64,000 nucleotides of DNA, taken from assembly GCF_035989885.1 (NCBI RefSeq), contig NZ_CP108518.1, forward strand, positions 2,236,501-2,300,500. The letters run 5' to 3'. The DNA is from Streptomyces sp. NBC_01232 (GTDB lineage: Bacteria > Actinomycetota > Actinomycetes > Streptomycetales > Streptomycetaceae). Shown piece by piece: positions 30,509-37,707 of the stretch. The position numbers and the translations under genes are program-made. The notes below the pieces were generated by a model, which saw only the letters and a list, made by a program, of their open reading frames with translations, was not told the origin of the DNA and made no database searches. Positions within the stretch are counted from its first letter, which is position 1. Every line of letters starts with the position of its first letter.

Positions 30509-31429
30509 ATGTACGTCCGACCCGCCGCCGCGGCAGCCGCCGCATTCCTGGGCTTCACCCTCACCCTGCTGGGCGGGACGGCCTCGTACGCCGCCACCGC
30601 CACCGGCCCCGGATCCGCAACCGGCCCCGGCGCCGGCCGGGCAGCGCTGGGGGGCCCTGTCGTGTACGCCCACCGGGGGGCCTCGGCCTACGCCCCGGAG
30701 AACACGCTCGACGCGATCGACCTGGCGATGCGGATGGGCTTCGACTGGGTCGAGAACGACGTGCAGCGCACCAAGGACGGCGTGCTGGTGGTGATCCACG
30801 ACGACACCCTGGCCCGCACCACTGACGTCGAGCAGCGGTTCCCGGGCCGGTCCCCCTGGAAGGTCAAGGACTTCACGGCGGCCGAGATCGCCGGGCTGGA
30901 CGCGGGCAGCTGGTTCGGCGAGGAGTACGCGGGCGCCTCCGTGCCGACCCTGCGGGAGTACCTCGACCGGGTGCAGCGCAACCAGCAGCGGCTGCTGCTG
31001 GAGATCAAGAAGCCGGAGCTCTACCCGGGGATCGAGGAGCAGACCCTGCAGGTACTGGACGAGGCGGGCTGGCTCGACGCGCGCCACGTCGCGCAGCGTC
31101 TGGTGGTGCAGAGCTTCAGCGCCGACTGCGTGCGCATCGTCCACGGGCTGCGCCCGGATTTGGTGACGGCCTTCCTGGGCACCCCCGCCGTGGCGGACCT
31201 GCCGCGGTACGCGGAGTTCACCGACCGGATCAACCCGTGGCACACCACGATCTCGGCCGACTGGGTCTCGGCGGTGCACGGCCTGCGCGGTGCCCACGGC
31301 AGGGCCATGGAGGTGGACACCTGGATCGTGGACGACGCGGCGACCGCCCGGAAGGTGCAGGCCATGGGGGTCGACGGGATCATCACCAACGCCCCCGACG
31401 TGGTCCGGGAGGCCGTCGGCGGGTTCTGA
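30509..31429 (+). CDS. secreted glycerophosphodiester phosphodiesterase
   Basis: A 306-residue exported GDPD-type enzyme that hydrolyses glycerophosphodiesters to glycerol 3-phosphate and an alcohol. A signal peptide (residues 1-28, ending SYA) precedes the TIM-barrel domain. Catalytic and metal residues are visible as H55-R56 (AHRGAS), E64 (PENT), E82/D84 (VENDVQ) and H97 (VIHDDTLARTT). The ATG follows GAGGAG. It most likely scavenges phosphate and glycerol from phospholipid or teichoic debris. Confidence 0.93.
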   Translation: MYVRPAAAAAAAFLGFTLTLLGGTASYAATATGPGSATGPGAGRAALGGPVVYAHRGASAYAPENTLDAIDLAMRMGFDWVENDVQRTKDGVLVVIHDDTLARTTDVEQRFPGRSPWKVKDFTAAEIAGLDAGSWFGEEYAGASVPTLREYLDRVQRNQQRLLLEIKKPELYPGIEEQTLQVLDEAGWLDARHVAQRLVVQSFSADCVRIVHGLRPDLVTAFLGTPAVADLPRYAEFTDRINPWHTTISADWVSAVHGLRGAHGRAMEVDTWIVDDAATARKVQAMGVDGIITNAPDVVREAVGGF

Positions 31430-31433
31430 CCCC

Positions 31434-31469
31434 GGGACGGGGCGGGACGGGCGGGACGGGCGGAAAGGG
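31434..31469 (+). other. G-run array with quadruplex potential
   Basis: Seven runs of three or four G (31434-36, 31439-42, 31444-46, 31449-51, 31453-55, 31458-60, 31467-69) separated mostly by 1-2 nt lie just after the phosphodiesterase stop codon and about 25 bp before the methyltransferase promoter. The spacing fits the canonical G-quadruplex pattern on the coding strand. Confidence 0.7.
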
Positions 31470-31492
31470 CCGTGCGGGCGAACGGGGCGGCG

Positions 31493-31515
31493 CTGTCGGT
31501 CCCTGGCCGTACCGT
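31493..31515 (+). promoter_or_regulatory. RecA-independent damage-type promoter of the methyltransferase gene
   Basis: CTGTCGGTC (31493-31501), 8 nt and TACCGT (31510-31515) match TTGTCRGTG-N8-TANNNT with two mismatches at the outer positions. The -10 box ends 6 nt before the GTG start. Confidence 0.55.
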
Positions 31516-31521
31516 GGACGC

Positions 31522-32094
31522 GTGGACAGCACCGAGCGGCCCCGCGGGCCGCACCTCGAATGGACCGTCGTCACCACCGACGGTGTCCTCGGCGGGCCCC
31601 TGCTCCTGGCCGCGACTCCGGAGGGGCTGGTCCGGATCGAGTTCCATGCCGAGCCGGACCGTGTCGACCGGATGATCGGCCCGCTCGTCTCCCGGCTCGG
31701 CGCCGACGCCCGGCGTCCCGCACCGGGCGAGGAGGAGCTGCTGGCCGAGCCGATACGCCAGCTCGCGGCGTACTTCGCGGGTTCGCTGCGGCGCTTCGAG
31801 CTGCCGCTGGACTGGCGCCTCAGCTCCGGCTTCAACCGGCAGGTGCTCCAGGAACTGGACCGTTCCGTGCCGTACGGCTCGGTCGTGGGCTACGGGGAGC
31901 TGGCCGCCCGCGTCGGACAGCCCGGGGCCGCCCAGGCCGTCGGCAATGCCATGGGATCGAACCCGCTGCCGCTGGTGGTGCCCTGCCACCGGGTGGTGGA
32001 GAACGACGGGGGCATCGGGGGCTTCGGCGGCGGGGTGGAGACCAAGCGACAGCTGCTCGCGCTGGAGGGCGTGCTCCCGCAGCCGCTGTTCTGA
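31522..32094 (+). CDS. ogt: methylated-DNA--[protein]-cysteine S-methyltransferase
   Basis: A suicide repair protein that removes methyl groups from O6-methylguanine onto its own cysteine. The 190-residue protein has the acceptor C155 in VVPCHRVV, the preceding helix-turn-helix (VPYGSVVGYGELAARVGQP) and the asparagine-hinge region GNAMGSNP. GTG 31522 is chosen because it follows a TACCGT -10 box by 6 nt and gives a family-like N-terminus; longer frames start inside the preceding gene. It sits near uvrB. Confidence 0.93.
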   Translation: MDSTERPRGPHLEWTVVTTDGVLGGPLLLAATPEGLVRIEFHAEPDRVDRMIGPLVSRLGADARRPAPGEEELLAEPIRQLAAYFAGSLRRFELPLDWRLSSGFNRQVLQELDRSVPYGSVVGYGELAARVGQPGAAQAVGNAMGSNPLPLVVPCHRVVENDGGIGGFGGGVETKRQLLALEGVLPQPLF

Positions 32095-32368
32095 GCGCCG
32101 ACGGGAGGGGTGCGGAGCCTTCCTGCCGGGCGCGGTCGCGAGCATGGCCCTGACCTGCGGATCCGACCGGACGAGCCGGACCGCGGACCGGCCGGAGCCG
32201 CGCCGGACTCCCGCCGGGATCCTGCCTGTCTCCTGTCGGACTCCTGTCAGACACGGGCACGGTTTCGCCGGGCGGTAAGGGCTGGCACACTGCGGCGGTG
32301 ACTACTCCTGCCGCCGCACCCGGCCTCCCCGCGTCCCCCGCGCCCCGTGTCACGCACCCACGAAGCCG

Positions 32369-33706
32369 GTGTACGGCGTGACCGCCTCGCCCGGCACCGA
32401 CCCGTCCGTGCGGCCCCTCGGCCCGCCCGAGCTGGCCCGGCTGCAGCGGCGCACCTCCCGGGTCCTCATGGCCGGGCAGGTCCTCGGCGGCCTCGGCGTG
32501 CCCATCAGCATCGCCCTGGCCCCCGTACTCGCCACCGAGGTCAGCGGCACCGAGGCGCTGTCCGGCGTCGCCTCCACCGCCGCCGTGATCGGCTCCGCCC
32601 TGGTCTCGCTGCCGCTCGCCGCGCTGATGACCGCGCGCGGCCGCCGCCCCGGGCTGGTCCTGGCCTACGGGATCGGCGCGGCCGGAGCGGTCCTGGTCGT
32701 CGTCGCCGCCACCGTCAAGAACTTCCCGCTGCTGCTGCTCGGCATGGCCGCCTTCGGCGCAGCCTCCTCGGCGAACCTGCAGGCCCGGTTCGCCGCCGCC
32801 GACCTCGCCGCCCCCGACCGTCGCGCCCGGGCCATCTCGCTCGTGGTCTGGGCGTCGACCATCGGCGCGGTGCTCGGCCCCAACCTGTCCGCACCGGCCA
32901 GCCGCAGCTTCGCCGGCACCGCGATACCCGAGACGGCCGGCCCGTTCGTCTGGGCCGCCGCCGTCTTCCTCCTGACCGGCGCACTGATGGGCGTACTCCT
33001 GCGACCCGACCCGCTGCTGACGGCCCGGGCGCTCGCCACGCCCGAGGAGCAGAGCCGCGAAGGGCGCTCGCTGCGGGCCGGATTCGCCGCGGTGAAGGCG
33101 TCACCGCGGGCCCGCCTCGCCCTCCTCACCGTCGCCGTCTCCCACACCACCATGGTCTCGATCATGGTGATGACCCCCGTGGACCTCGGACACCACGGCG
33201 CCGGCCTGGAGCTCATCGGGCTGGTGATCAGCATCCACATCGCGGGCATGTTCGCCTTCTCCCCCGTGATGGGCTGGCTCGCGGACCGGCTCGGCCGGCT
33301 CTCCGTGATCGGCCTGGCCGCCGGGCTCCTCTCGGTCGCCGCGCTGCTCGCCGGAACGGCGGGGTCCAGCCACGGCCGCAGCACCCTCGGCCTCTTCCTG
33401 CTCGGCCTCGGCTGGTCCGCGGGGATGGTGTCCGGCTCGGCCCTGCTGACCGACTCGGTGCCGCAGCCCGCACGGGCCGCCGTACAGGGACTGAGCGACC
33501 TCACGATGAACGCGGCCGCGGGCGTGGGCGGAGCGGCCGCCGGGCTGATCATGTCCGGCGCGGGCTACGGCTGGCTGAACGCCGTCGGCGCCGCGCTGCT
33601 GCTGCCGGTGGCGACGCTCGCGCTCTACACGGCGCGCCGCCACCCCGTACCGCCGGCGGCGGCTCCCGCTGCCGCGCCGGCTCCCTCGAAGGGCGTCAGT
33701 AGCTGA
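32369..33706 (+). CDS. MFS transporter, drug exporter-like
   Basis: A 445-residue, 12-helix major facilitator protein of the exporter type. Motif A-like LPLAALMTARGRRPGLVLAYG follows helix 2 and a second copy DRLGRLSVIGL follows helix 8; helices are Ala/Gly/Leu-rich. The C-terminal tail is Pro/Ala-rich and cytoplasmic. GTG 32369 gives the longest plausible N-terminus; GTG 32378 is an alternative that overlaps the end of a 27-codon upstream reading frame. The stop codon overlaps the convergent cupin gene by 11 bp. The substrate is not predictable. Confidence 0.85.
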   Translation: MYGVTASPGTDPSVRPLGPPELARLQRRTSRVLMAGQVLGGLGVPISIALAPVLATEVSGTEALSGVASTAAVIGSALVSLPLAALMTARGRRPGLVLAYGIGAAGAVLVVVAATVKNFPLLLLGMAAFGAASSANLQARFAAADLAAPDRRARAISLVVWASTIGAVLGPNLSAPASRSFAGTAIPETAGPFVWAAAVFLLTGALMGVLLRPDPLLTARALATPEEQSREGRSLRAGFAAVKASPRARLALLTVAVSHTTMVSIMVMTPVDLGHHGAGLELIGLVISIHIAGMFAFSPVMGWLADRLGRLSVIGLAAGLLSVAALLAGTAGSSHGRSTLGLFLLGLGWSAGMVSGSALLTDSVPQPARAAVQGLSDLTMNAAAGVGGAAAGLIMSGAGYGWLNAVGAALLLPVATLALYTARRHPVPPAAAPAAAPAPSKGVSS

Positions 33707-34082
33707 TCTGGTAGGCCTTGCGCAGCGTCTCGTGCACGGTCCAGGTCGTGCGGTCGCCCTCGCGCAGGACGCACGCGGAGCCGGGGCCCACCTCCAGCGT
33801 CGCGCCGCCCTCGACCTCGACGGTGGCGCGGCCGCTGACCACCACGAACAGCTCGTCGGCCTCGACGTCGGTGACCACACCCGGGGTGATCTGCCAGATC
33901 CCGCGCACCTGCTTGCCGTCCGGCGACTCCCACAGCACCTTGCCGGTGACGACGGGCTCGCCGGAGACGATCTGTCCGGGGTCGAGGTCGTCGGCCTCCA
34001 GCTCCACGTCCGCGACGGAGACGGCGAAGGAAGCGGGGGCGGGCGCAGGGGCCGGGGCGGTGGAGTGATCGCTGGTGCTCAT
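33696..34082 (-). CDS. small cupin-domain protein (DUF861-like)
   Basis: A 128-residue single-domain cupin. The beta-barrel core contains GIWQITPGVVTDVEADELFVVVSGRATVEVEGG and GPGSACVLREGDRTTWTVHETLRKAY, characteristic of the (S)-ureidoglycine aminohydrolase-like cupin group. The usual metal-binding histidines of cupin motif 1 are largely replaced, so enzymatic activity is uncertain. ATG 34082 follows TAGGCT by 8 nt (leaderless type). Confidence 0.8.
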   Translation of the reverse strand: MSTSDHSTAPAPAPAPASFAVSVADVELEADDLDPGQIVSGEPVVTGKVLWESPDGKQVRGIWQITPGVVTDVEADELFVVVSGRATVEVEGGATLEVGPGSACVLREGDRTTWTVHETLRKAYQISY

Positions 34083-34186
34083 GGCGCGCCAGCCTAGTGC
34101 GGCCCGCCGGGCGGCGCGGTGACCACAGCGTCCAGGAACGGGCCGCCGCACGAGTCACCCTGTCCAGCGGCCGCGCCCGGCGCCGG

Positions 34187-34957
34187 TCAGGGTCGGGCCG
34201 GGCGCCGGGCGGCCAGTACGGGCTGGTGGAAGCCGGTGTCCGCCGGCGCGTGCCAGAGGGCATCGGCGAAGCCGGCCCGCCGGGCGTACCCGGCCGTCTC
34301 CTCCTCGGGCAGCGCCCAGTACGCCGTGCTCGACATCCGCGTGGTCCAGGTGTCGCCGGCCGGCAGCAGCTGGAACAGCTCCAGGTCGTACCGCTCCCCG
34401 TCGGCGTGCCAGTGCCACAGCTGGAAGGTGACCGTCCGCCCCTCGGGGCCGTGGTGGACGTGCGGGGGCTCGCTCTGCGGCCGTGCCCGGCGCAGCTCCC
34501 CGTACGGGCGCGTGGAGAGCAGGAGCAGTCCGCCGGGGCGCAGCACCCGCAGGGTTTCGGCCAGGGCCGCGGACACGTCCCGGGCGGTCAGCAGGTGCGG
34601 CAGGGCGTTGTCGGCGCAGACCACGGCGTCGAAGGAGGCGTCCGCGAAGGGCAGGGCGCGCATGTCGGCGACGGCGACGGGCAGGGCGAGGGAGCGCTGC
34701 GCGGCCTCGCGGGCGGCGCGGGCCACGGAGGCGGGGCTGAGGTCGGTCCCGGTGACCCGGTGGCCCAGCACCGCGAGGCCCAGTGCCTGGGTTCCGATGC
34801 CGCAGGCGTTGTCGAGCACCGTGTGCGGTCCGGGGCCCAGTGCGGCGGTGAGCAGGGAGTCGAGGGCCCTGCCCTGGCGGGTCGTACTGGCGTCCCAGTC
34901 CGCGTAGATGAGGTCGTACCGGCCCGCCAGCTCGTCGTAGAAGCCGCTCGTGTCCAT
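34187..34957 (-). CDS. SAM-dependent class I methyltransferase
   Basis: A 256-residue Rossmann-fold methyltransferase. SAM-binding motif I is TVLDNACGIGTQALGLAVLG (46-65), followed by GTDLSPASV (motif II), ADMRALPFADASFDAVVCAD and the post-motif LRPGGLLLLSTRP. ATG 34957 follows TAGCGT by 6 nt, a leaderless arrangement. The gene is divergent from psuG; the substrate is unknown. Confidence 0.87.
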   Translation of the reverse strand: MDTSGFYDELAGRYDLIYADWDASTTRQGRALDSLLTAALGPGPHTVLDNACGIGTQALGLAVLGHRVTGTDLSPASVARAAREAAQRSLALPVAVADMRALPFADASFDAVVCADNALPHLLTARDVSAALAETLRVLRPGGLLLLSTRPYGELRRARPQSEPPHVHHGPEGRTVTFQLWHWHADGERYDLELFQLLPAGDTWTTRMSSTAYWALPEEETAGYARRAGFADALWHAPADTGFHQPVLAARRPARP

Positions 34958-35039
34958 GGGGGAACGCTACTCGGACAGGTTGGGACGGGTGTGGCGCGTG
35001 AGCGTTTGGAGGCGGCAATCCCGTGCCATGGATGGGGAC

Positions 35040-35984
35040 ATGTCACAGCACAGAGCAACTGCATCCCTGTCCGGTGGACCGGTCCTGTCGGCCGAGGTAC
35101 GCGAGGCACTCGCCCGGGGAAAGCCCGTGGTGGCCCTGGAGTCGACGATCATCGCGCACGGTCTGCCCCGCCCCCGCAATCTGGCGGTGGGCCTCGAACT
35201 GGAGGCCCTGGTCCGTGCGGAGGGCGCCGTTCCAGCGACGATCGCCGTCGTGGACGGGGTGCCGTACGCGGGCCTGGACAAGGAGCAGCTGGAGCGGATC
35301 GCGGCAGGCGACGGGGTGCGCAAGCTCGGCCACCGGGATCTCGCCCCCGCGCTGGCGACGGGCGCGACCGGGGCGACGACGGTGTCCGCGACGGCCTTCC
35401 TCGCCGCCCGGGCGGGTCTGCGGGTCTTCGCCACGGGCGGGCTGGGCGGCGTGCACCGGGAGTGGGCCCACACGCAGGACGAGTCGGCGGACCTGTCGTT
35501 GCTGGCGCGGACCCGGATCACCGTGGTGTGCGCGGGCGTGAAGTCGATCCTGGACGTGCCGGGCACGTTGCAGCGGCTGGAGACGCTGGGCGTGGGGGTG
35601 CTCGGCTACGGGACCGACCGCTTCCCCGGGTTCTACCTGGCCGACTCCGGTGAACCGGTGGACTGGACCGTGCACCGGCCCGAGGAGGTCGCGGCGGTGA
35701 TGGCCGCTCAGGACGCGCTGGGCGGAACGGAGTCGGCGCTGCTGGTGGCCAATCCGGTGGCGCGGGAGGAGCAGCTGGATCCGGAGCTCCACGACCGGGT
35801 GCTGGCGCAGGCGCTCGCCGAGTGCCGCAAGCGCGGGATCACGGGGCAGGCGGTGACACCGTTCCTGCTGGGGTTCCTGGTACGGGCGACGGACGGGGCC
35901 TCGCTGGAGGCGAACCTGGCGGCGGTGCGCGGCAACGTGCGGCTCGGGGCCCGGATCGCGGGGGCCTGGGCGGCACGGGCATGA
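35040..35984 (+). CDS. psuG: pseudouridine-5'-phosphate glycosidase
   Basis: PsuG cleaves the C-C glycosidic bond of pseudouridine 5'-phosphate to uracil and ribose 5-phosphate. The protein (314 residues from ATG 35040; ATG 35028 is also possible) carries the family blocks VALESTIIAHGLPRPRNL, GATTVSATAFLAARAGLRVF, ATGGLGGVHREWAHTQDESAD and CAGVKSILDVPGTLQRLETLG with the catalytic lysine. The stop codon overlaps the next kinase gene (ATGA). With that kinase it forms a pseudouridine salvage pair. Confidence 0.95.
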   Translation: MSQHRATASLSGGPVLSAEVREALARGKPVVALESTIIAHGLPRPRNLAVGLELEALVRAEGAVPATIAVVDGVPYAGLDKEQLERIAAGDGVRKLGHRDLAPALATGATGATTVSATAFLAARAGLRVFATGGLGGVHREWAHTQDESADLSLLARTRITVVCAGVKSILDVPGTLQRLETLGVGVLGYGTDRFPGFYLADSGEPVDWTVHRPEEVAAVMAAQDALGGTESALLVANPVAREEQLDPELHDRVLAQALAECRKRGITGQAVTPFLLGFLVRATDGASLEANLAAVRGNVRLGARIAGAWAARA

Positions 35985-36880
35985 CCGGACCGGGGGCGTT
36001 GCTCGTCGTCGGGGACGTGGTGACGGACGTGGTGGCCATACATCCGGATCCACTGGCTCCGGCCACGGACACCGTGGCCCGCATCCGGACCCTGCCGGGC
36101 GGGGCCGGGGCCAACGCGGCGTGCTGGGCGGCCCGTACGGGGAGCGCGGAGGTACGTCTCCTGGCGCGGGTGGGCGCCGAATCGGCGCGCTGGCACGAGC
36201 GGGCGCTGGTGGACGCGGGGGTGCGGCCGCGGCTGGTGATCGACGTGCAGGAGCCGACCGGGACGGTCGTCGCCCTGGTCGGCAAGGACGCGGAGCGGAC
36301 GTTCCTGACGGACAGCGGGGCCTCGCTGCGGCTGTGCCCCGCCGACTGGGCCCCGTCCCTGCTGGACGGGGCGGCCCATCTCCACCTGTCCGGTTATCTG
36401 TTCTTCGCCGACAGCAGCCGGGAGCTGGCCATGGTCGCGCTGCGGGCGGCCCGGACGCGGGGGGTGCCGGTGAGCGTGGACCCCGCCTCGGCCGGGTTCC
36501 TGGCCGCTCTGGGGCCGCAGCGCTTCCTCGACGCCGTGGCGGGGGCGGAGATCCTGCTGCCCAACGAGGACGAGGCCCGGCTGCTGGCCGGACTGCCGGA
36601 GCCGGCCGGGGTGGCCCGGGCGGCGGCGGAACTCAGCCGGCGGGTGCCGCTGGTGGTGGTGACCCGGGGCGCGGCCGGGGCGCTGATCGCCGAACGCGGG
36701 CGGATCACCGCCGAGGTGGAGGCGGAGCAGGCCGAAGCGGTGGACTCCACGGGCGCCGGGGACGCCTTCACCGGGGGCTTCCTGGCGGCCCGGCTGGAGG
36801 GCGCGGACCCGGCGGAGGCCGCCCGCGCCGGGTGCCGGGCCGCGGCGCTGGCGGTGACCCGGCCGGGCGGCCGGCCGTAG
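35981..36880 (+). CDS. psuK: PfkB-family kinase, probable pseudouridine kinase
   Basis: A 299-residue ribokinase-fold kinase. The N-terminal strand LLVVGDVVTDVVA, the PGGAGANAACWAARTG substrate lid, and the C-terminal STGAGDAFTGGFLAARLEG (catalytic Asp in GAGD) are all present. The family covers many sugars and nucleosides. The 4-bp ATGA overlap with psuG points to pseudouridine as substrate, giving pseudouridine 5'-phosphate for PsuG. Symbol given on context, so function is inferred. Confidence 0.8.
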   Translation: MTGPGALLVVGDVVTDVVAIHPDPLAPATDTVARIRTLPGGAGANAACWAARTGSAEVRLLARVGAESARWHERALVDAGVRPRLVIDVQEPTGTVVALVGKDAERTFLTDSGASLRLCPADWAPSLLDGAAHLHLSGYLFFADSSRELAMVALRAARTRGVPVSVDPASAGFLAALGPQRFLDAVAGAEILLPNEDEARLLAGLPEPAGVARAAAELSRRVPLVVVTRGAAGALIAERGRITAEVEAEQAEAVDSTGAGDAFTGGFLAARLEGADPAEAARAGCRAAALAVTRPGGRP

Positions 36881-36929
36881 CGGACGGCGCAATGCGCCTG
36901 TCGTGGCCGGCGGCGTCGGCGGCGGGCCG

Positions 36930-37613
36930 TCAGCGGTTCCGGATGCCCGTCCAGGCGGGATGGCGGGGGTCGTCGGCCCGGACCACGGCGTCGGCGGCCG
37001 ACACCGGGTCGGTCTCGGCCTCGTAGCGCGCGAAGGCGGGCAGCGTCCAGTGCGCGGACTCCTCGGTGCGGCGGGCGAGCGCCCCCGCGGAGAGCCGGAT
37101 GTGGACGCTCAGGTCGAAGGGGTACCAGTGGCCCAGCAGCAGCGGGCCGTGCACGAGCAGCACGCCGCCGGGCGGGAGTTCGGCGTAGGGGCTGCGGGTG
37201 GCCCGGTCGGTCACCGGGTCCCAGAGGTCGGGGAGCACCCGCCCGGTGCCACCGGGGTCGGTCGGGCCGAACACCTCCCGCCAGAGCGCGGCCGTGTCGT
37301 ACCAGCCGCCGAGGTAGGAGTCCACGTCCTGGCGGCCGAACTCGAAGCGCAGCGAGGCCGGCCGCAGGAAACCGTCGGCCGCCACCACCAAAGACGGGCG
37401 TCCGCGCAGCCGCAGCGCTTCGGCGAGCCGGCCGGCGAGCGCGCCGGTACCGGCGGCGGGCGCTCCGTCAATGCCCACCCGCTGCCAAGTGCCCTGCTCG
37501 GGGGCGTTGTCGCGGTCGTTGTCGCGGTCGTTGTCGAGGTCGTTGTCGAGGTCGTCGAGGTGACCGGCGAGCCGCTCGGCCATCCGCTGCCATGTGATCG
37601 CTTCCCACTGCAC
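36930..37613 (-). CDS. uridine kinase-like protein with degenerate P-loop
   Basis: A 227-residue protein of the uridine kinase-like P-loop group common in Streptomyces. The P-loop position reads VGIDGAPAAGTGALAGRLAE: the GxxxxGK[S/T] lysine is missing. Downstream the pattern ADGFLRPASLRFEFGRQDVDSYLGGWYD and the arginine-rich lid VHIRLSAGALARRTEES are conserved. The N-terminus contains a (D-x-D-N)-type repeat encoded by a 12-bp tandem repeat at 37506-37553. GTG 37613 is used; ATG 37583 is an alternative. Kinase activity is doubtful without the lysine. Confidence 0.7.
   Translation of the reverse strand: MQWEAITWQRMAERLAGHLDDLDNDLDNDRDNDRDNAPEQGTWQRVGIDGAPAAGTGALAGRLAEALRLRGRPSLVVAADGFLRPASLRFEFGRQDVDSYLGGWYDTAALWREVFGPTDPGGTGRVLPDLWDPVTDRATRSPYAELPPGGVLLVHGPLLLGHWYPFDLSVHIRLSAGALARRTEESAHWTLPAFARYEAETDPVSAADAVVRADDPRHPAWTGIRNR
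37506..37553. repeat. 12-bp tandem repeat inside the uridine kinase-like gene
   Basis: Four consecutive 12-mers, GTTGTCGCGGTC twice then GTTGTCGAGGTC twice, occupy 37506-37553. They keep the reading frame and encode an Asp/Asn-rich spacer of about 16 residues before the degenerate P-loop. Confidence 0.9.
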
Positions 37614-37620
37614 CGGCCCA

Positions 37621-37643
37621 TTGTCAGTGGTGGGCCTTAGCGT
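37621..37643 (+). promoter_or_regulatory. RecA-independent damage-type promoter of the WGR gene
   Basis: TTGTCAGTG (37621-37629), an 8-nt spacer and TAGCGT (37638-37643) match TTGTCRGTG-N8-TANNNT exactly. The start codon of the WGR/beta-propeller gene is 64 nt downstream and has its own ribosome-binding site. Confidence 0.85.
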
Positions 37644-37707
37644 TTTTCACGAGGGATCACCGGCCGCAAAGGAAGTCGGCGGCCCGTGCTTTGGGGAGAG
37701 GTTTGTC

